A DNA stretch of 64,000 nucleotides from an uncultured Thermoguttaceae bacterium (lineage in GTDB: Bacteria > Planctomycetota > Planctomycetia > Pirellulales > Thermoguttaceae), in contig CALKER010000007.1 in the NCBI GenBank assembly GCA_938084835.1, forward strand, positions 372,001-436,000. The letters are read 5' to 3'. Below are positions 8,461 through 17,001 of this stretch, piece after piece. The notes below the pieces were generated by a model that did not search any database, had not been told where the DNA came from, and saw only the letters and a program-made list of their open reading frames with translations. The translations under genes and the position numbers were made by a program. Within the stretch, counting starts at the first letter, position 1. Every line of letters starts with the position of its first letter.

Positions 8461-8967
8461 ATGAGTACACGCCGACGAATCTTATTTCTCTGCACGGGTA
8501 ATGCGTGCCGAAGCCAAATGGCCGAGGGATGGGCCAGACATCTGCATGCCGACAAGTTTGAGGTTCATTCAGCCGGGGTAGCCCCAGCCGGGGTCGATCC
8601 GGTGGCCGTTCAGATCATGGCGGAAGAGGGCGTTGACATCTCCCACCATCGGAGCAAACATGTGGCGGAGTTGGCTGGGATACCCTTTGATTATGTCATT
8701 ATCCTTTGTGACTTTGCCGCAGATAATTGCCCGGTATTTTTCGGTCAGGGGATCGTCGTGCGGCGGCCCTTTGATGATCCTGTGCGGCTTGCTCGGCAGG
8801 CAGAATCACCCGAGGCGGCTTTGGCCATCTATCGGCGCGTTCGCGAAGAAATTAAGCAGTTTGTGGCAAACTTGCCGGAGTTTTTGTTCTCCTGCACCAC
8901 TGAGGCTGTGGGTGGGAGTGGATCAGTATCCCCACCGAGACGGCCGGAGGGACCGCCAATTGGTTAG
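8461..8967 (+). CDS. arsC: Arsenate reductase / low-molecular-weight phosphatase family protein
   Basis: A 168-residue member of the low-molecular-weight tyrosine phosphatase fold. It has the P-loop CTGNACR (Cys11, Cys16, Arg17) and two further cysteines in LCDFAADNC (Cys83, Cys90). This spacing matches the thioredoxin-coupled ArsC of Staphylococcus (Cys10, 82, 89), in which a disulfide relay follows reduction of As(V) to As(III). DDP (about 105) carries the general acid. The C-terminus after about residue 145 is longer than usual and Gly/Pro-rich. AGGGA precedes the ATG. It is an orphan, with no arsR, arsB or acr3 nearby. Its stop overlaps the convergent argG stop by four bases (8964-8967). 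Confidence 0.85.
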   Translation: MSTRRRILFLCTGNACRSQMAEGWARHLHADKFEVHSAGVAPAGVDPVAVQIMAEEGVDISHHRSKHVAELAGIPFDYVIILCDFAADNCPVFFGQGIVVRRPFDDPVRLARQAESPEAALAIYRRVREEIKQFVANLPEFLFSCTTEAVGGSGSVSPPRRPEGPPIG

Positions 8968-10178
8968 TAGCTTCGCCGATGGACTCGAGAAAATACGCGG
9001 GTAGGAAGGCCAACGATTCGTAAAAAACCTTCGGCATCAGACTGGTCGTAGTCTCCGCCTGCCTCCATGGTGGCCAAGGCCGCATCGTACAAGCTATTCG
9101 GACTGCTGCGGGAGACCACGGTGATATTCCCTTTGTAAAGCCGGAGTCGAACCTCGCCCGTGACCGGCTTTTGCGCCTCGCGAATAAAAGCCATCAGGGC
9201 GTCCATTTTGGGATGGAACCAAAAGCCGTAATACACCATCTCGGCCACTTCGGGAGAAAGCTGGTCGCGGAGGTGCATGAGGTCGCGATCCATGGTGATT
9301 TGTTCCACAAGGCGGTGAGCGCGATAAAGGAGGGTCATAGCAGGAGCCTCGTATACACCGCGGCTTTTCATTCCCACAAAGCGGTTTTCCACCATGTCCA
9401 CGCGGCCGATGGCATGCCGGCCACCAATTTCGTTAAGCGCTCGGACTAAGGGATAGGCTGCCATCCGTTGCCCGTTGACGCTTGTGGGAACTCCCTGTTC
9501 GAAAGCAATCGAGATTTCTTCTGGTTCCGCGGGGGCTTCTTGCGGGGATACCGTCATGCCGAATTCCACTAGATCCACCCCGCATATGCCAAGATCCTCC
9601 AGCTTTCCCGCTTCGTAGCTAATATGGAGGCAATTCTCATCGGAACTATAAGGACGTTCAACAGTTGCCTTCACGGGGATTCCATGAGCGCGACAATAAG
9701 CAATCATCTCTTTGCGCCCCGGAAAGGCCGCACGAAAATTTGGGTCCCGCCATGGGGCTAAAACGCGTATAGTGGGCTCGAGGGCCACCGCTGCTAGCTG
9801 GAAGCGGCACTGATCATTCCCTTTGCCCGTGGCGCCATGGGCGAAGGCATCGGCTCCGACCTCTCGGCCCACCTGAAGGCACTTTTGGGCGATGAGCGGC
9901 CGGGCAATCGATGTTCCCATCAAGTACATATCTTCATAGCGGGCCTGCCACTGGAGCACAGGGAAGGCAAAATCGCGGCATAATTCCTCCTTTGCGTCCA
10001 CCGCTCGGGCACTGGCCGCTCCAAGCCGGCGGGCCTTCTCCAAAAGTGCTTGCTGATCTTCGCAGGGCTGGCCCAGATCCACGTACACCGCATGGACTTC
10101 GTGTCCCTGGTTGACCAGCCAGTGAAGAATTACCGACGTGTCCAACCCGCCAGAATATGCCAAAACACATCGCGCCAT
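8964..10178 (-). CDS. argG: ArgG, argininosuccinate synthase
   Basis: ATP-dependent ligation of citrulline and aspartate to argininosuccinate, the penultimate step of arginine synthesis. Seen are the PP-loop ATP site AYSGGLDTSV at residues 7-16, then FAHGATGKGNDQCRF, PWRDPNF, and YSSDENCLHISYEAG. The C-terminal LYKGNITVVSRSSPNSLY is also typical. I chose the ATG at 10178 (404 residues), which matches family N-termini and has a GGAAAGG-like ribosome site. A frame from 10223 adds 15 residues that do not fit. It stands apart from argC-argJ and from any argH in the window. Confidence 0.97.
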   Translation of the reverse strand: MARCVLAYSGGLDTSVILHWLVNQGHEVHAVYVDLGQPCEDQQALLEKARRLGAASARAVDAKEELCRDFAFPVLQWQARYEDMYLMGTSIARPLIAQKCLQVGREVGADAFAHGATGKGNDQCRFQLAAVALEPTIRVLAPWRDPNFRAAFPGRKEMIAYCRAHGIPVKATVERPYSSDENCLHISYEAGKLEDLGICGVDLVEFGMTVSPQEAPAEPEEISIAFEQGVPTSVNGQRMAAYPLVRALNEIGGRHAIGRVDMVENRFVGMKSRGVYEAPAMTLLYRAHRLVEQITMDRDLMHLRDQLSPEVAEMVYYGFWFHPKMDALMAFIREAQKPVTGEVRLRLYKGNITVVSRSSPNSLYDAALATMEAGGDYDQSDAEGFLRIVGLPTRVFSRVHRRSY

Positions 10179-10788
10179 GGTACTGCCTTTCCTCGCTTTA
10201 AGGCTGTGACGCTCACGCCGCAAATTCGCGGAGGCGGTCTTTTGTCCAATCCAGCCAAGAATCGCTGCCTATCCGGGCTTTCATCCCTCTACGGCGGGGG
10301 TCAATTGTTCATTTTTTGCTGTAAAATCCTCCCTCGGTCAAAAAGCATTCTCTCGACTAACTCTCAACAATTGTCCGGTTTTCTCCGGTATGGGCCGGGC
10401 GAAATCTTATCCAGCGATAACCTTACGCTACAAAATCGCCGTGGGAATGAAAAGGTCCCTTCCGGCCTGTTCGAGGGCGTTTCGGAAGGTTTCGTGCACG
10501 GGCAGGAAGATATCGGATCTCACACCAGCGGGAAAAAGCATCGGTAAGAGAAACGCTTGAGCCAAGCCATTGGAAGGGCAACCCCAGAAAGGCAGCCCCT
10601 GGGAAGCCCGGCCAAGTGGGGCCCACCGCTGGCTTAGGTGCTTAAGATTGACTCACCCCACCCGCGTAGGAGGTATACCGTACCGGGAATGCGCCGGGCT
10701 TTTCCCATTCGCCTGGCAGCCGACGGTCACGTCGCCTGGCTTGCTGCGGCACAGGACACCGCCGCCGTCAACGGCGGCTGAGGGATTG
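10179..10788. other. Gene-free stretch, 610 bases
   Basis: Lies between argG and the nitric oxide reductase, both on the minus strand. It should contain the argG promoter and the 3' end of the reductase transcript. The only clear structure is the hairpin at 10761-10778. Open frames here show no recognisable protein. Confidence 0.5.
10761..10778 (-). terminator. GC-rich hairpin after nitric oxide reductase
   Basis: GCCGCCGT-CA-ACGGCGGC is a perfect 8-base inverted repeat starting 10 bases beyond the reductase stop codon. There is no U-tract, so it may mark a Rho-type or processed 3' end and not a classical intrinsic terminator. Confidence 0.45.
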
Positions 10789-13074
10789 TCAGATAGTCTC
10801 TTCCCTCTTCTCTATCGGTCGTAGTCGCGGGAAGGTTGTCACCAGGAAGTATAAAAGTGGTAAGGCACCGATCACGATGAGAATGAGATCGGGCACAATT
10901 CGGAAATTGCCGAGTCTCTGGATGACCGGCAGCTCGTAGAACTCGGCACTTCGAGCCCACCATGTGCCATGCTCGAAGGCAAACCATGCCTGGTAAAGTC
11001 CGATGGGTAACAGCCCCGTCAGCGACATCAAGGCCAAGCCGATGTTAAGGCCCCAAAAGCTTACTGCCAGCAAACGGTCATTCCAATGGCTATCGGGCAC
11101 GAGGCCTCGCCAGGAAAACAGCACCAAGGCAATGGCAAGCATGCCGTACACGCCGAACAAAGCCGTGTGTCCGTGATTACTTGTCAGGTAGGTACCGTGC
11201 TCATAGTAGTTGACCAGCGGCAGATTGATCATGAACCCAAAGATGCCGGCCCCGACAAAGTTCCACACGCTGCTTGCCGTGATGAAATAGAGCGGCCACC
11301 GATAGGGGAAGCGATGACCGGCATCGCGGATCGACTTGTATTCCATCCACGCTCGCACGACAAGAACCATAAGGGGAACGGGCTCCAGCGAGCTAAACAC
11401 CCCGCCGATGGCCAGCCAGAAGCTCGGCCCACCATACCAAAAATAATGGTGTGCAGTGCCGGGTATCCCGGAGAGGAATACAAGTATGGCGGTCAGATAA
11501 GCCACGCGAAGGGCCGATTTTGCTGTCACCAAACCAAGGTGTACTAGGAACAGGGCGATCACCGCCACGCCGAAAAATTCAAACATGCTTTCTACCCAAA
11601 TGTGAACCACAAACCACCGCCAATAGTCGGCGATAGTCAGGTGGGTTCCTCGGCCGTAGAACAATCCGAAACCGAAAAAGGCTACCACGAGGATCGCACT
11701 TAGGACGTAGAACCACAAGAGGCTTCGCCGGTGGGTTTGTTCCTCGTCCTCCTTGGATGCAGGATTAATCGAGCTGGCGGGGCGATATAGCGCCGGCACC
11801 AGGGTCCGGTAAACGATGAGCAGCCAGAAGATGAGGCCCACAAAAAGAAGGATTTGCCATAAGCGGCCAAGCTCAAGGTACTCCCACCCTTGGTGACCCA
11901 ACCAGAACCACCACTCGCCCCATCCGCCCTTGATGCTGACCCACTGGCCGAGGAGGCTGCCGCCGGCTACTAGAAGCACAGCCACGAAGAGCAAATTCAC
12001 CAGGAGCGCTTGGTTGCGGGGTTCTCGCCCGGCTACAAGGGGGGCCAGATAAATGGCCGTGCCCACCCATGACACGGCGATCCAGAGGATGGCCAGTTGC
12101 AGGTGCCAGGTTTTGGCCACGCTATAGGGGATCAGTGTGACGATAAAGTTGATGTAAAATTGACCGGGGTGAACCGTATAGTGGGCGAGGAGTCCTCCCT
12201 GGAGAATCTGAATCATAAAGAGTAGCCCGGCCACTAGGAAGAATTTTGCTGCGGCGCGCTGGCTAGGCGTTAAGGGGAGTTTTGAGAGCCGTTCGGCCGC
12301 CTCCACCGCTCGGGCCTCGCCGTAAAAGAACTCGTAACGGTGGATCACGTAAACTACCAAGCCGAAGAGAGCGAAAAGGGCCAGAAGCGAGGCGATCGTC
12401 CACACAAAGGCCGCAGGCATGGGGACATTTCCCACGGTACGATCCGGGGGCCAATTGTTAGTGTAGCTGTAATTGACTCCAGGCCGATTTGTGCCCGCGG
12501 CCCAGGCAGTCCAGAAAAAGAAATCCGCCAGCGCTTCCCGCTCTTGGGCGGTGGGTACGGTGTTGGGGAGGAAGCCATATCGTGGATTTCCCTTCCCCAT
12601 TTCCCCCTCCCAAAACTTTCGGTTTTGCTCGAAAGCGTAAGCTTGCGCCTCGGTAAGGCGGAGGATGTCGTGTTCCGGGTCATAACGGTTTTGCCGCATC
12701 TCCTGGATCACCAAGCCGTCGATGGCGGCCTGGGTCGATTGACTAAGATCCTCATATCGGCTGCCGGGTTGCTGCTTGTCTCCATGAAAATCGCGAAGCC
12801 ACTTTCCCACATTGTGGAGGGTCCTTGCGGAAAAATCCGGTCCGCGGAGGGACCCGTGTCCCCAAATGCTGCCATGATCCATCAGCCCATATCGCTGATA
12901 AACATCCTGACCGCGGAGAATTTGGGCCCGGGTGGTCAAAAGGCCGTTTGGGCCATGGACCTCGCTGGGGATCGGGGGGACATGATCGACCGCAAAATAG
13001 CCACCCCCAAGCAGCAGTGCCATGGCCACGAAAAAGGCGACAATCGCCCCGTTGCGAAGCCGAGCGATATCCAT
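10789..13074 (-). CDS. norZ: Quinol-dependent nitric oxide reductase (qNor)
   Basis: Single-subunit membrane enzyme of the haem-copper oxidase superfamily, reducing 2 NO to N2O with electrons from quinol. The 761-residue length fits qNor (norB fused to a norC-like extension). After the first membrane helix (about 9-28) comes a periplasmic domain of about 200 residues without a CxxCH motif, as expected for the quinol type. About 13 further hydrophobic segments follow. Metal-ligand His candidates lie in WRWFVVHIWVESMFEFF, GTAHHYFWYG and NHGHTALFGVYG. The ATG at 13074 has GGAG and AAGG just upstream; an extension to 13176 is less likely. Divergent from a Crp/Fnr regulator with an FNR/DNR-type site between them. 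No nir, nar or nos genes are nearby, so NO detoxification is the likely role. Confidence 0.94.
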   Translation of the reverse strand: MDIARLRNGAIVAFFVAMALLLGGGYFAVDHVPPIPSEVHGPNGLLTTRAQILRGQDVYQRYGLMDHGSIWGHGSLRGPDFSARTLHNVGKWLRDFHGDKQQPGSRYEDLSQSTQAAIDGLVIQEMRQNRYDPEHDILRLTEAQAYAFEQNRKFWEGEMGKGNPRYGFLPNTVPTAQEREALADFFFWTAWAAGTNRPGVNYSYTNNWPPDRTVGNVPMPAAFVWTIASLLALFALFGLVVYVIHRYEFFYGEARAVEAAERLSKLPLTPSQRAAAKFFLVAGLLFMIQILQGGLLAHYTVHPGQFYINFIVTLIPYSVAKTWHLQLAILWIAVSWVGTAIYLAPLVAGREPRNQALLVNLLFVAVLLVAGGSLLGQWVSIKGGWGEWWFWLGHQGWEYLELGRLWQILLFVGLIFWLLIVYRTLVPALYRPASSINPASKEDEEQTHRRSLLWFYVLSAILVVAFFGFGLFYGRGTHLTIADYWRWFVVHIWVESMFEFFGVAVIALFLVHLGLVTAKSALRVAYLTAILVFLSGIPGTAHHYFWYGGPSFWLAIGGVFSSLEPVPLMVLVVRAWMEYKSIRDAGHRFPYRWPLYFITASSVWNFVGAGIFGFMINLPLVNYYEHGTYLTSNHGHTALFGVYGMLAIALVLFSWRGLVPDSHWNDRLLAVSFWGLNIGLALMSLTGLLPIGLYQAWFAFEHGTWWARSAEFYELPVIQRLGNFRIVPDLILIVIGALPLLYFLVTTFPRLRPIEKREETI

Positions 13075-13230
13075 TTGCCTTACTCCGCTGACTAATCGAT
13101 GACCGTAGGTTTTGTGGACAAACGCACTTCCCATTTTCCAATTATCCGGCAGCGGGCAAGATGCAGCCACTGCCATCGTAGAGTTTCATCTTTGCGCTCG
13201 AAATATTAGGTTGGGTTCCAGTATGGCCCG

Positions 13231-13244
13231 TTGATCTGGATCAA
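13231..13244. promoter_or_regulatory. FNR/DNR-type operator TTGATCTGGATCAA
   Basis: Perfect 6-base arms TTGATC and GATCAA around TG match the FNR/DNR/NNR consensus TTGAT-N4-ATCAA. The site lies 157 bases before the qNor start and 72 bases before the regulator start. The adjacent regulator has the E-x-x-S-R recognition-helix pattern known to read TTGAT half-sites. Control of one or both divergent genes by that regulator is the natural inference. Confidence 0.75.
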
Positions 13245-13315
13245 GTTTCGGATCAGTGGACAACCCATCCGGTTTCGAAGCGGAGGACAACGCAGTCGTC
13301 TCACGGGAGTCTCCC

Positions 13316-14005
13316 ATGGCTATGAGGATCGACGAGATTTTGGAGCGGTGCCCACTTTTTGCCCAGGTGACCGGACCGTCGTTAAGCCGGCTGGTTCGCA
13401 TGGGGCGGATCGTGCGCTACCGCAAGGGGCAAATGATCTTCTACGAGGGGGAACCATGCCCCGGGATGTTTATCATAGGGCAAGGTTCGGTACGGATTTT
13501 TAAGGTAGGGCCGAGCGGGCGGGAAATTGTTCTCCATTTTGCCGGGCCAGGTCAGACGTTTGCTGAGGTGGCAGCCATGGCCGACTTTGCTCTTCCGGCA
13601 TGTGCCGAGGCGATGGCACCCACGACCTGTGCGCTTCTTCCAGCTGAGGCCTTTCGTCGCGCCCTTCGCGACGACCATCAGCTATGCTTGGGCTTACTGC
13701 AAGGCATGGCGGCCTGGGTTCGCACTTTGGTGGGCTTAATCGAAGATATTGTCCTCCGCGATGCCTTGGGGCGAGTGGCGCGATTTCTGCTCGACTTGCC
13801 CGCCGACCCCGAGGATCGGGTGATGCTGCCCGCTATGCGGCGCCATGTGGCCAGCAGGCTCAATCTCACCAGTGAGACCCTTTCGCGATGCATGCGGCGT
13901 TTAGAGGAGGCCGGCCTTGTGGCACCAGTCAACGCCCGGTGCATTCGGCTGCTCGATCGAGCCGGGCTTGGCCAACTGGTCCAGCAGATGATTCCTCGTT
14001 ATTAA
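13316..14005 (+). CDS. Crp/Fnr family regulator, probable NO/redox sensor of DNR type
   Basis: A 229-residue DNA-binding protein. The N-terminal cyclic-nucleotide-binding-like beta-barrel (about 5-120) contains YEGEPCPGMFIIGQGSVRIF. It is followed by a dimer helix and a C-terminal winged helix with RHVASRLNLTSETLSRCMRRLEE (split here as RHVASRLNL and TSETLSRCMRRLEE). E-T-L-S-R in the recognition helix matches FNR-like specificity for TTGAT. There is no N-terminal four-cysteine cluster, so an oxygen-labile FeS centre as in FNR is unlikely; DNR-like haem-based NO sensing is possible. Start chosen at 13316 because GGGAG lies six bases upstream; a frame from 13256 would add 20 residues. Divergent from qNor. 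Confidence 0.88.
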   Translation: MAMRIDEILERCPLFAQVTGPSLSRLVRMGRIVRYRKGQMIFYEGEPCPGMFIIGQGSVRIFKVGPSGREIVLHFAGPGQTFAEVAAMADFALPACAEAMAPTTCALLPAEAFRRALRDDHQLCLGLLQGMAAWVRTLVGLIEDIVLRDALGRVARFLLDLPADPEDRVMLPAMRRHVASRLNLTSETLSRCMRRLEEAGLVAPVNARCIRLLDRAGLGQLVQQMIPRY

Positions 14006-14636
14006 TCTACCTTCGGCACCACCGTGCCTTGAAGCTTTCCTGCTCGGAAGCGGAAGCCGCGCGCGGGGAATCGATCCCAGGTAAGCTTCGCGGAAACGCC
14101 GCATTTTTAGAATGGCTGCCCAGGCGGGAAGATCGGAGCATCACAAGTTCGTCTTCGTCTCCAGATTTGGGAGACAGCTTGCGGAAGCACGGCTTGGTGA
14201 GGGAAGCCGCGGCCTTTTCGCAGCATAGCAAAGCAGTCGGCTTCGGGCTCGAATGCCACTTCGTGCTAGGACGATTGTTTGGTTGGCGGGGTTGGGGTGG
14301 CAGTACGGGAAATGCGGAGTCCCGGCTTGAACCCATGGGTCGGCCCATGGTTCGAATGGCTCGAGATGCCGCTTGGGAAGAAGTTCTCCTGCCGAATATC
14401 GAAGAGCTCACATGGGGAAAGTCGCCAGATATTCTCTCCAATTATGCCCAAGGGGCAAGGCGATCCTTGGTGACCACAACCACACAAGCGGTCCTATAGC
14501 TCCCCCCTTAAGCAGGGATTCTCCTGAGGACAAAAATTGGGATTGAGTCACTCGCCGACACCGAAAGACCTAATGGCGGGTAAAAGGAGTAAAAGGGCCG
14601 AAAAGGGCGTCAACTGGTGAAACCGCTGCCTGAGGA
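14006..14636. other. Gene-free stretch, 631 bases
   Basis: Lies between the 3' ends of the convergent Crp/Fnr and YqgE genes. Several frames are open on both strands, including one of 203 codons overlapping the regulator. They have no ribosome site, show skewed Ser/Arg/Pro composition and resemble no family. No terminator hairpin with a T-run was found. Confidence 0.5.
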
Positions 14637-15185
14637 TTAATTGAGCTCGGGATTCGGCGGCATTTGAGAGATGCGGAAAGCCTTGCGGATAATCGAGCGA
14701 CCCGCTTGGAAGGTCAATCGCCGCCATAAACTACTTTCTTCGCTAAAGACATCCTCAATTGTGGCAGGCAACGTCAGCCACGCTCCTTCCCGCAGCTCTC
14801 TTTCCAGCTGGCCTTTTCCCCAACCGGAGTGTCCCATGAAAAGCCGGAATTGCTGCTCCTCTTCTACAAGCTGCTCTAATTTGTCTCGGGCAGCAGAAAA
14901 GAATAAACCGGGGATGACCTCAAGCTCTCCCAGATCAGGACGTGTGTGGATCGCGATGAGGGGACCCGAAACCGGTCCACCAAAGTGAAAGGGGTGCGTG
15001 GCTTTGCACGGTTTGCCCGTCAAATGCTCCCACAACTCCCTGATCGAGCGATGCGTCGAGCGATTGACAATCACTCCGAAGGCCCCGTCGGGATCGTGGT
15101 GGATCATCAGCACCACTGTTCGAATAAAGTTGGGATCGCCCAATTCTGGGGCGGCCACCAGGAAATGGCCCTTCAGTGACTGCAT
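14637..15185 (-). CDS. YqgE/AlgH family protein (UPF0301)
   Basis: A 182-residue cytoplasmic protein of the YqgE/AlgH family, whose biochemical function is unsettled. Family patterns seen are GHFLVAAPELGDPNF, VVLMIHHDPDGAFGVIVNR, FHFGGPVSGPLIAIHT and LFMGHSGWGKGQLERELREG, followed by a tryptophan-containing C-terminus (SLWRRL). The ATG at 15185 has AGGAG nine bases upstream and gives the family N-terminus; the longer frame from 15239 adds 18 residues not seen in relatives. The neighbour on the left converges and the neighbour on the right diverges, so it is monocistronic. Confidence 0.9.
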   Translation of the reverse strand: MQSLKGHFLVAAPELGDPNFIRTVVLMIHHDPDGAFGVIVNRSTHRSIRELWEHLTGKPCKATHPFHFGGPVSGPLIAIHTRPDLGELEVIPGLFFSAARDKLEQLVEEEQQFRLFMGHSGWGKGQLERELREGAWLTLPATIEDVFSEESSLWRRLTFQAGRSIIRKAFRISQMPPNPELN

Positions 15186-15318
15186 CGGTGCCGCTCCTAC
15201 CCACCTCACTTCGCGCAATTGATTGCGACTTATCCCCATTTTAATATTACGGAGCGATCAGGCCAAAGTTTCACTTGAGATTGGGACTTGAAACCGGATT
15301 CAAAAAAGGCTTACAGCC

Positions 15319-16743
15319 ATGACGATGTCGCCGCAATCAGTTTCGGGGGGAATACTTTGTGGTTGTGTGTTCCGAGCTGCGATTTGGGGGGCGGTTTGGG
15401 CGGCACTTTCCTGCTTGGACCCGGCACCCGGCGTGGCCCATGAGCAATGGAAGGCGGGGGTAGCTCGGGTGAAAATCACTCCCGACCCCGGTTTGTGGAT
15501 GGCCGGTTATGCTTTCCGGGACCGCCCCGCCGAGGGAACATTGCAGGATCTATGGGCCAAGGCATTGGTGCTGGAAGACGCCTCGGGTCGGCGGGCCATC
15601 ATGCTCAGTGCCGATTTTCTCGGTTTTACCCGGGCACTGGCAGATTATGTGTCCGGGGAAATTCAGCGGCGGTGGAATGTCCCCCGGGCCAGGGTGATGC
15701 TCGGCTGTACGCACACTCATTGTGGCCCGGTGATCGAAGGGGCTTTGTATGACATCTACCCTTTCGACGAAGACCAAAAGCAGAAAATAGCCGACTACAC
15801 GCGCCAGCTTGAAGGAAAGCTCGTGGAGGTGGTCGCAATCGCCATGGAGCGTCTGGAGCCTGTTGAGCTTTGGGCTGGGGAAGGCATGGCCGATTTTGCC
15901 GTCAATCGCCGAAATAATCGGGAAGCTGATGTGCCGAAATTGCGGGAAGAAGGAAAACCTCTCGCTGGCCCTAGTGATTTTCGTGTCCCCGTGTTGGCTT
16001 CTCGGCGGGCGGATGGTTCGCTGCAGGCAATGGTCTTCCAGTATGCCTGCCATAATACCGTTTTGGGGATCTTCCAATGGCATGGGGATTATGCTGGCTG
16101 TGCCCAGGCGGAGCTAGAGGCGATGTATCCCGGAGCCACTGCCATCTTCTGCATAGGTTGCGGGGCCGATCAGAACGCCCTCCCCCGGCGGGAGGTGGAA
16201 CTTGCCGAAAAGTACGGTCGCCAGCTTGCGCAGGCGGTGGCCAGCGTGATCGCGGGAAAAATGCGGCCGATTGGGCCCCGGCTTGCTGCCAGTTACGAGC
16301 TTATCCGACTTGATTATGAGGTCGCCGATCGGTCCTTTTTAGAACAGGCATCCATCCAGGCCAACTATGTGGGCCGGTGGGCCAAACGCCTCCTAGCTGT
16401 CTTGGATCGGGGAGAAACTTTCCCGGATTGGTATCCTTACCCGGTTCAGGTGTGGCTTTTGGGTGATGAGCAATGGTGGGTGGCTTTAGGCGGGGAAGTG
16501 GTTGTAGACTTTGCCCGCCGTCTTGCCGAGCTTTATGGTCCATCGACGTGGGTAACCGGCTATGCTAACGATGTGATGGCCTACATTCCTTCTCACCGAG
16601 TTTGGGCCGAGGGAGGATATGAGTCGGGGGCTTTCCCGGTTTATGGGCTTCCGGCCAAGCTTTGGTGTGAGGACATCGAGGAGCGAATCCTCAAAGCCGT
16701 AGCGCGAGGGATGGAAGTTTGCCGCTCCGCTCAAAGCAGATAG
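15319..16743 (+). CDS. Secreted neutral/alkaline ceramidase-like hydrolase
   Basis: A 474-residue protein with an N-terminal signal peptide (hydrophobic stretch about 12-36, likely cleaved after PGVA). A neutral/alkaline non-lysosomal ceramidase N-terminal-like domain follows. Typical patterns are AGVARVKITPDPGLWMAGY (split as AGVARVKITP and GLWMAGY), LSADFLGF, MLGCTHTHCGP with the zinc-type histidines, and ACHNTVLG and CIGCGADQNA. The C-terminal ceramidase domain seems absent or short, as in many planctomycete paralogues whose substrates are unknown. AAGG precedes the ATG by nine bases. It is the first gene of a plus-strand group with a Gfo/Idh/MocA protein and two sulfatases; gaps of 200-400 bases make one transcript possible but unproven. 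A role in glycolipid or other amide/ester breakdown is inferred. Confidence 0.8.
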   Translation: MTMSPQSVSGGILCGCVFRAAIWGAVWAALSCLDPAPGVAHEQWKAGVARVKITPDPGLWMAGYAFRDRPAEGTLQDLWAKALVLEDASGRRAIMLSADFLGFTRALADYVSGEIQRRWNVPRARVMLGCTHTHCGPVIEGALYDIYPFDEDQKQKIADYTRQLEGKLVEVVAIAMERLEPVELWAGEGMADFAVNRRNNREADVPKLREEGKPLAGPSDFRVPVLASRRADGSLQAMVFQYACHNTVLGIFQWHGDYAGCAQAELEAMYPGATAIFCIGCGADQNALPRREVELAEKYGRQLAQAVASVIAGKMRPIGPRLAASYELIRLDYEVADRSFLEQASIQANYVGRWAKRLLAVLDRGETFPDWYPYPVQVWLLGDEQWWVALGGEVVVDFARRLAELYGPSTWVTGYANDVMAYIPSHRVWAEGGYESGAFPVYGLPAKLWCEDIEERILKAVARGMEVCRSAQSR

Positions 16744-17001
16744 TTTTGCAAGGAGTTCCGTCCACAGGGTCGCCAAGGTCGGTTTGCGATTGGTGGGCAT
16801 CCATCAGGATCCGGGGAACAGTGTTCGGAGCTGGATGAACTTGCCTTCCTGCCCCGGCACATCGCTGGCGTTGGGTTGTCCGGTGTGACAAGCCAATTTG
16901 TAAGTCTCTGTGAGCAAGCCCCCCAATGGGTCGGGCGTTGGCTAAAGCCAAAAGATGTGTGGCGCCAAAGGCGAATGTCCGAATCGTCAGGAGAGGCTCT
17001 T

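Noticed and set aside
14320-14370. tRNA-like GGTTCGAATGG block
   Set aside because: T-arm pairing is partial and no matching acceptor, D or anticodon arms are found at the right distances.
13888-14499. 203-codon plus-strand frame overlapping the Crp/Fnr gene
   Set aside because: Overlaps a certain gene by 118 bases, has no ribosome site and shows no recognisable sequence.
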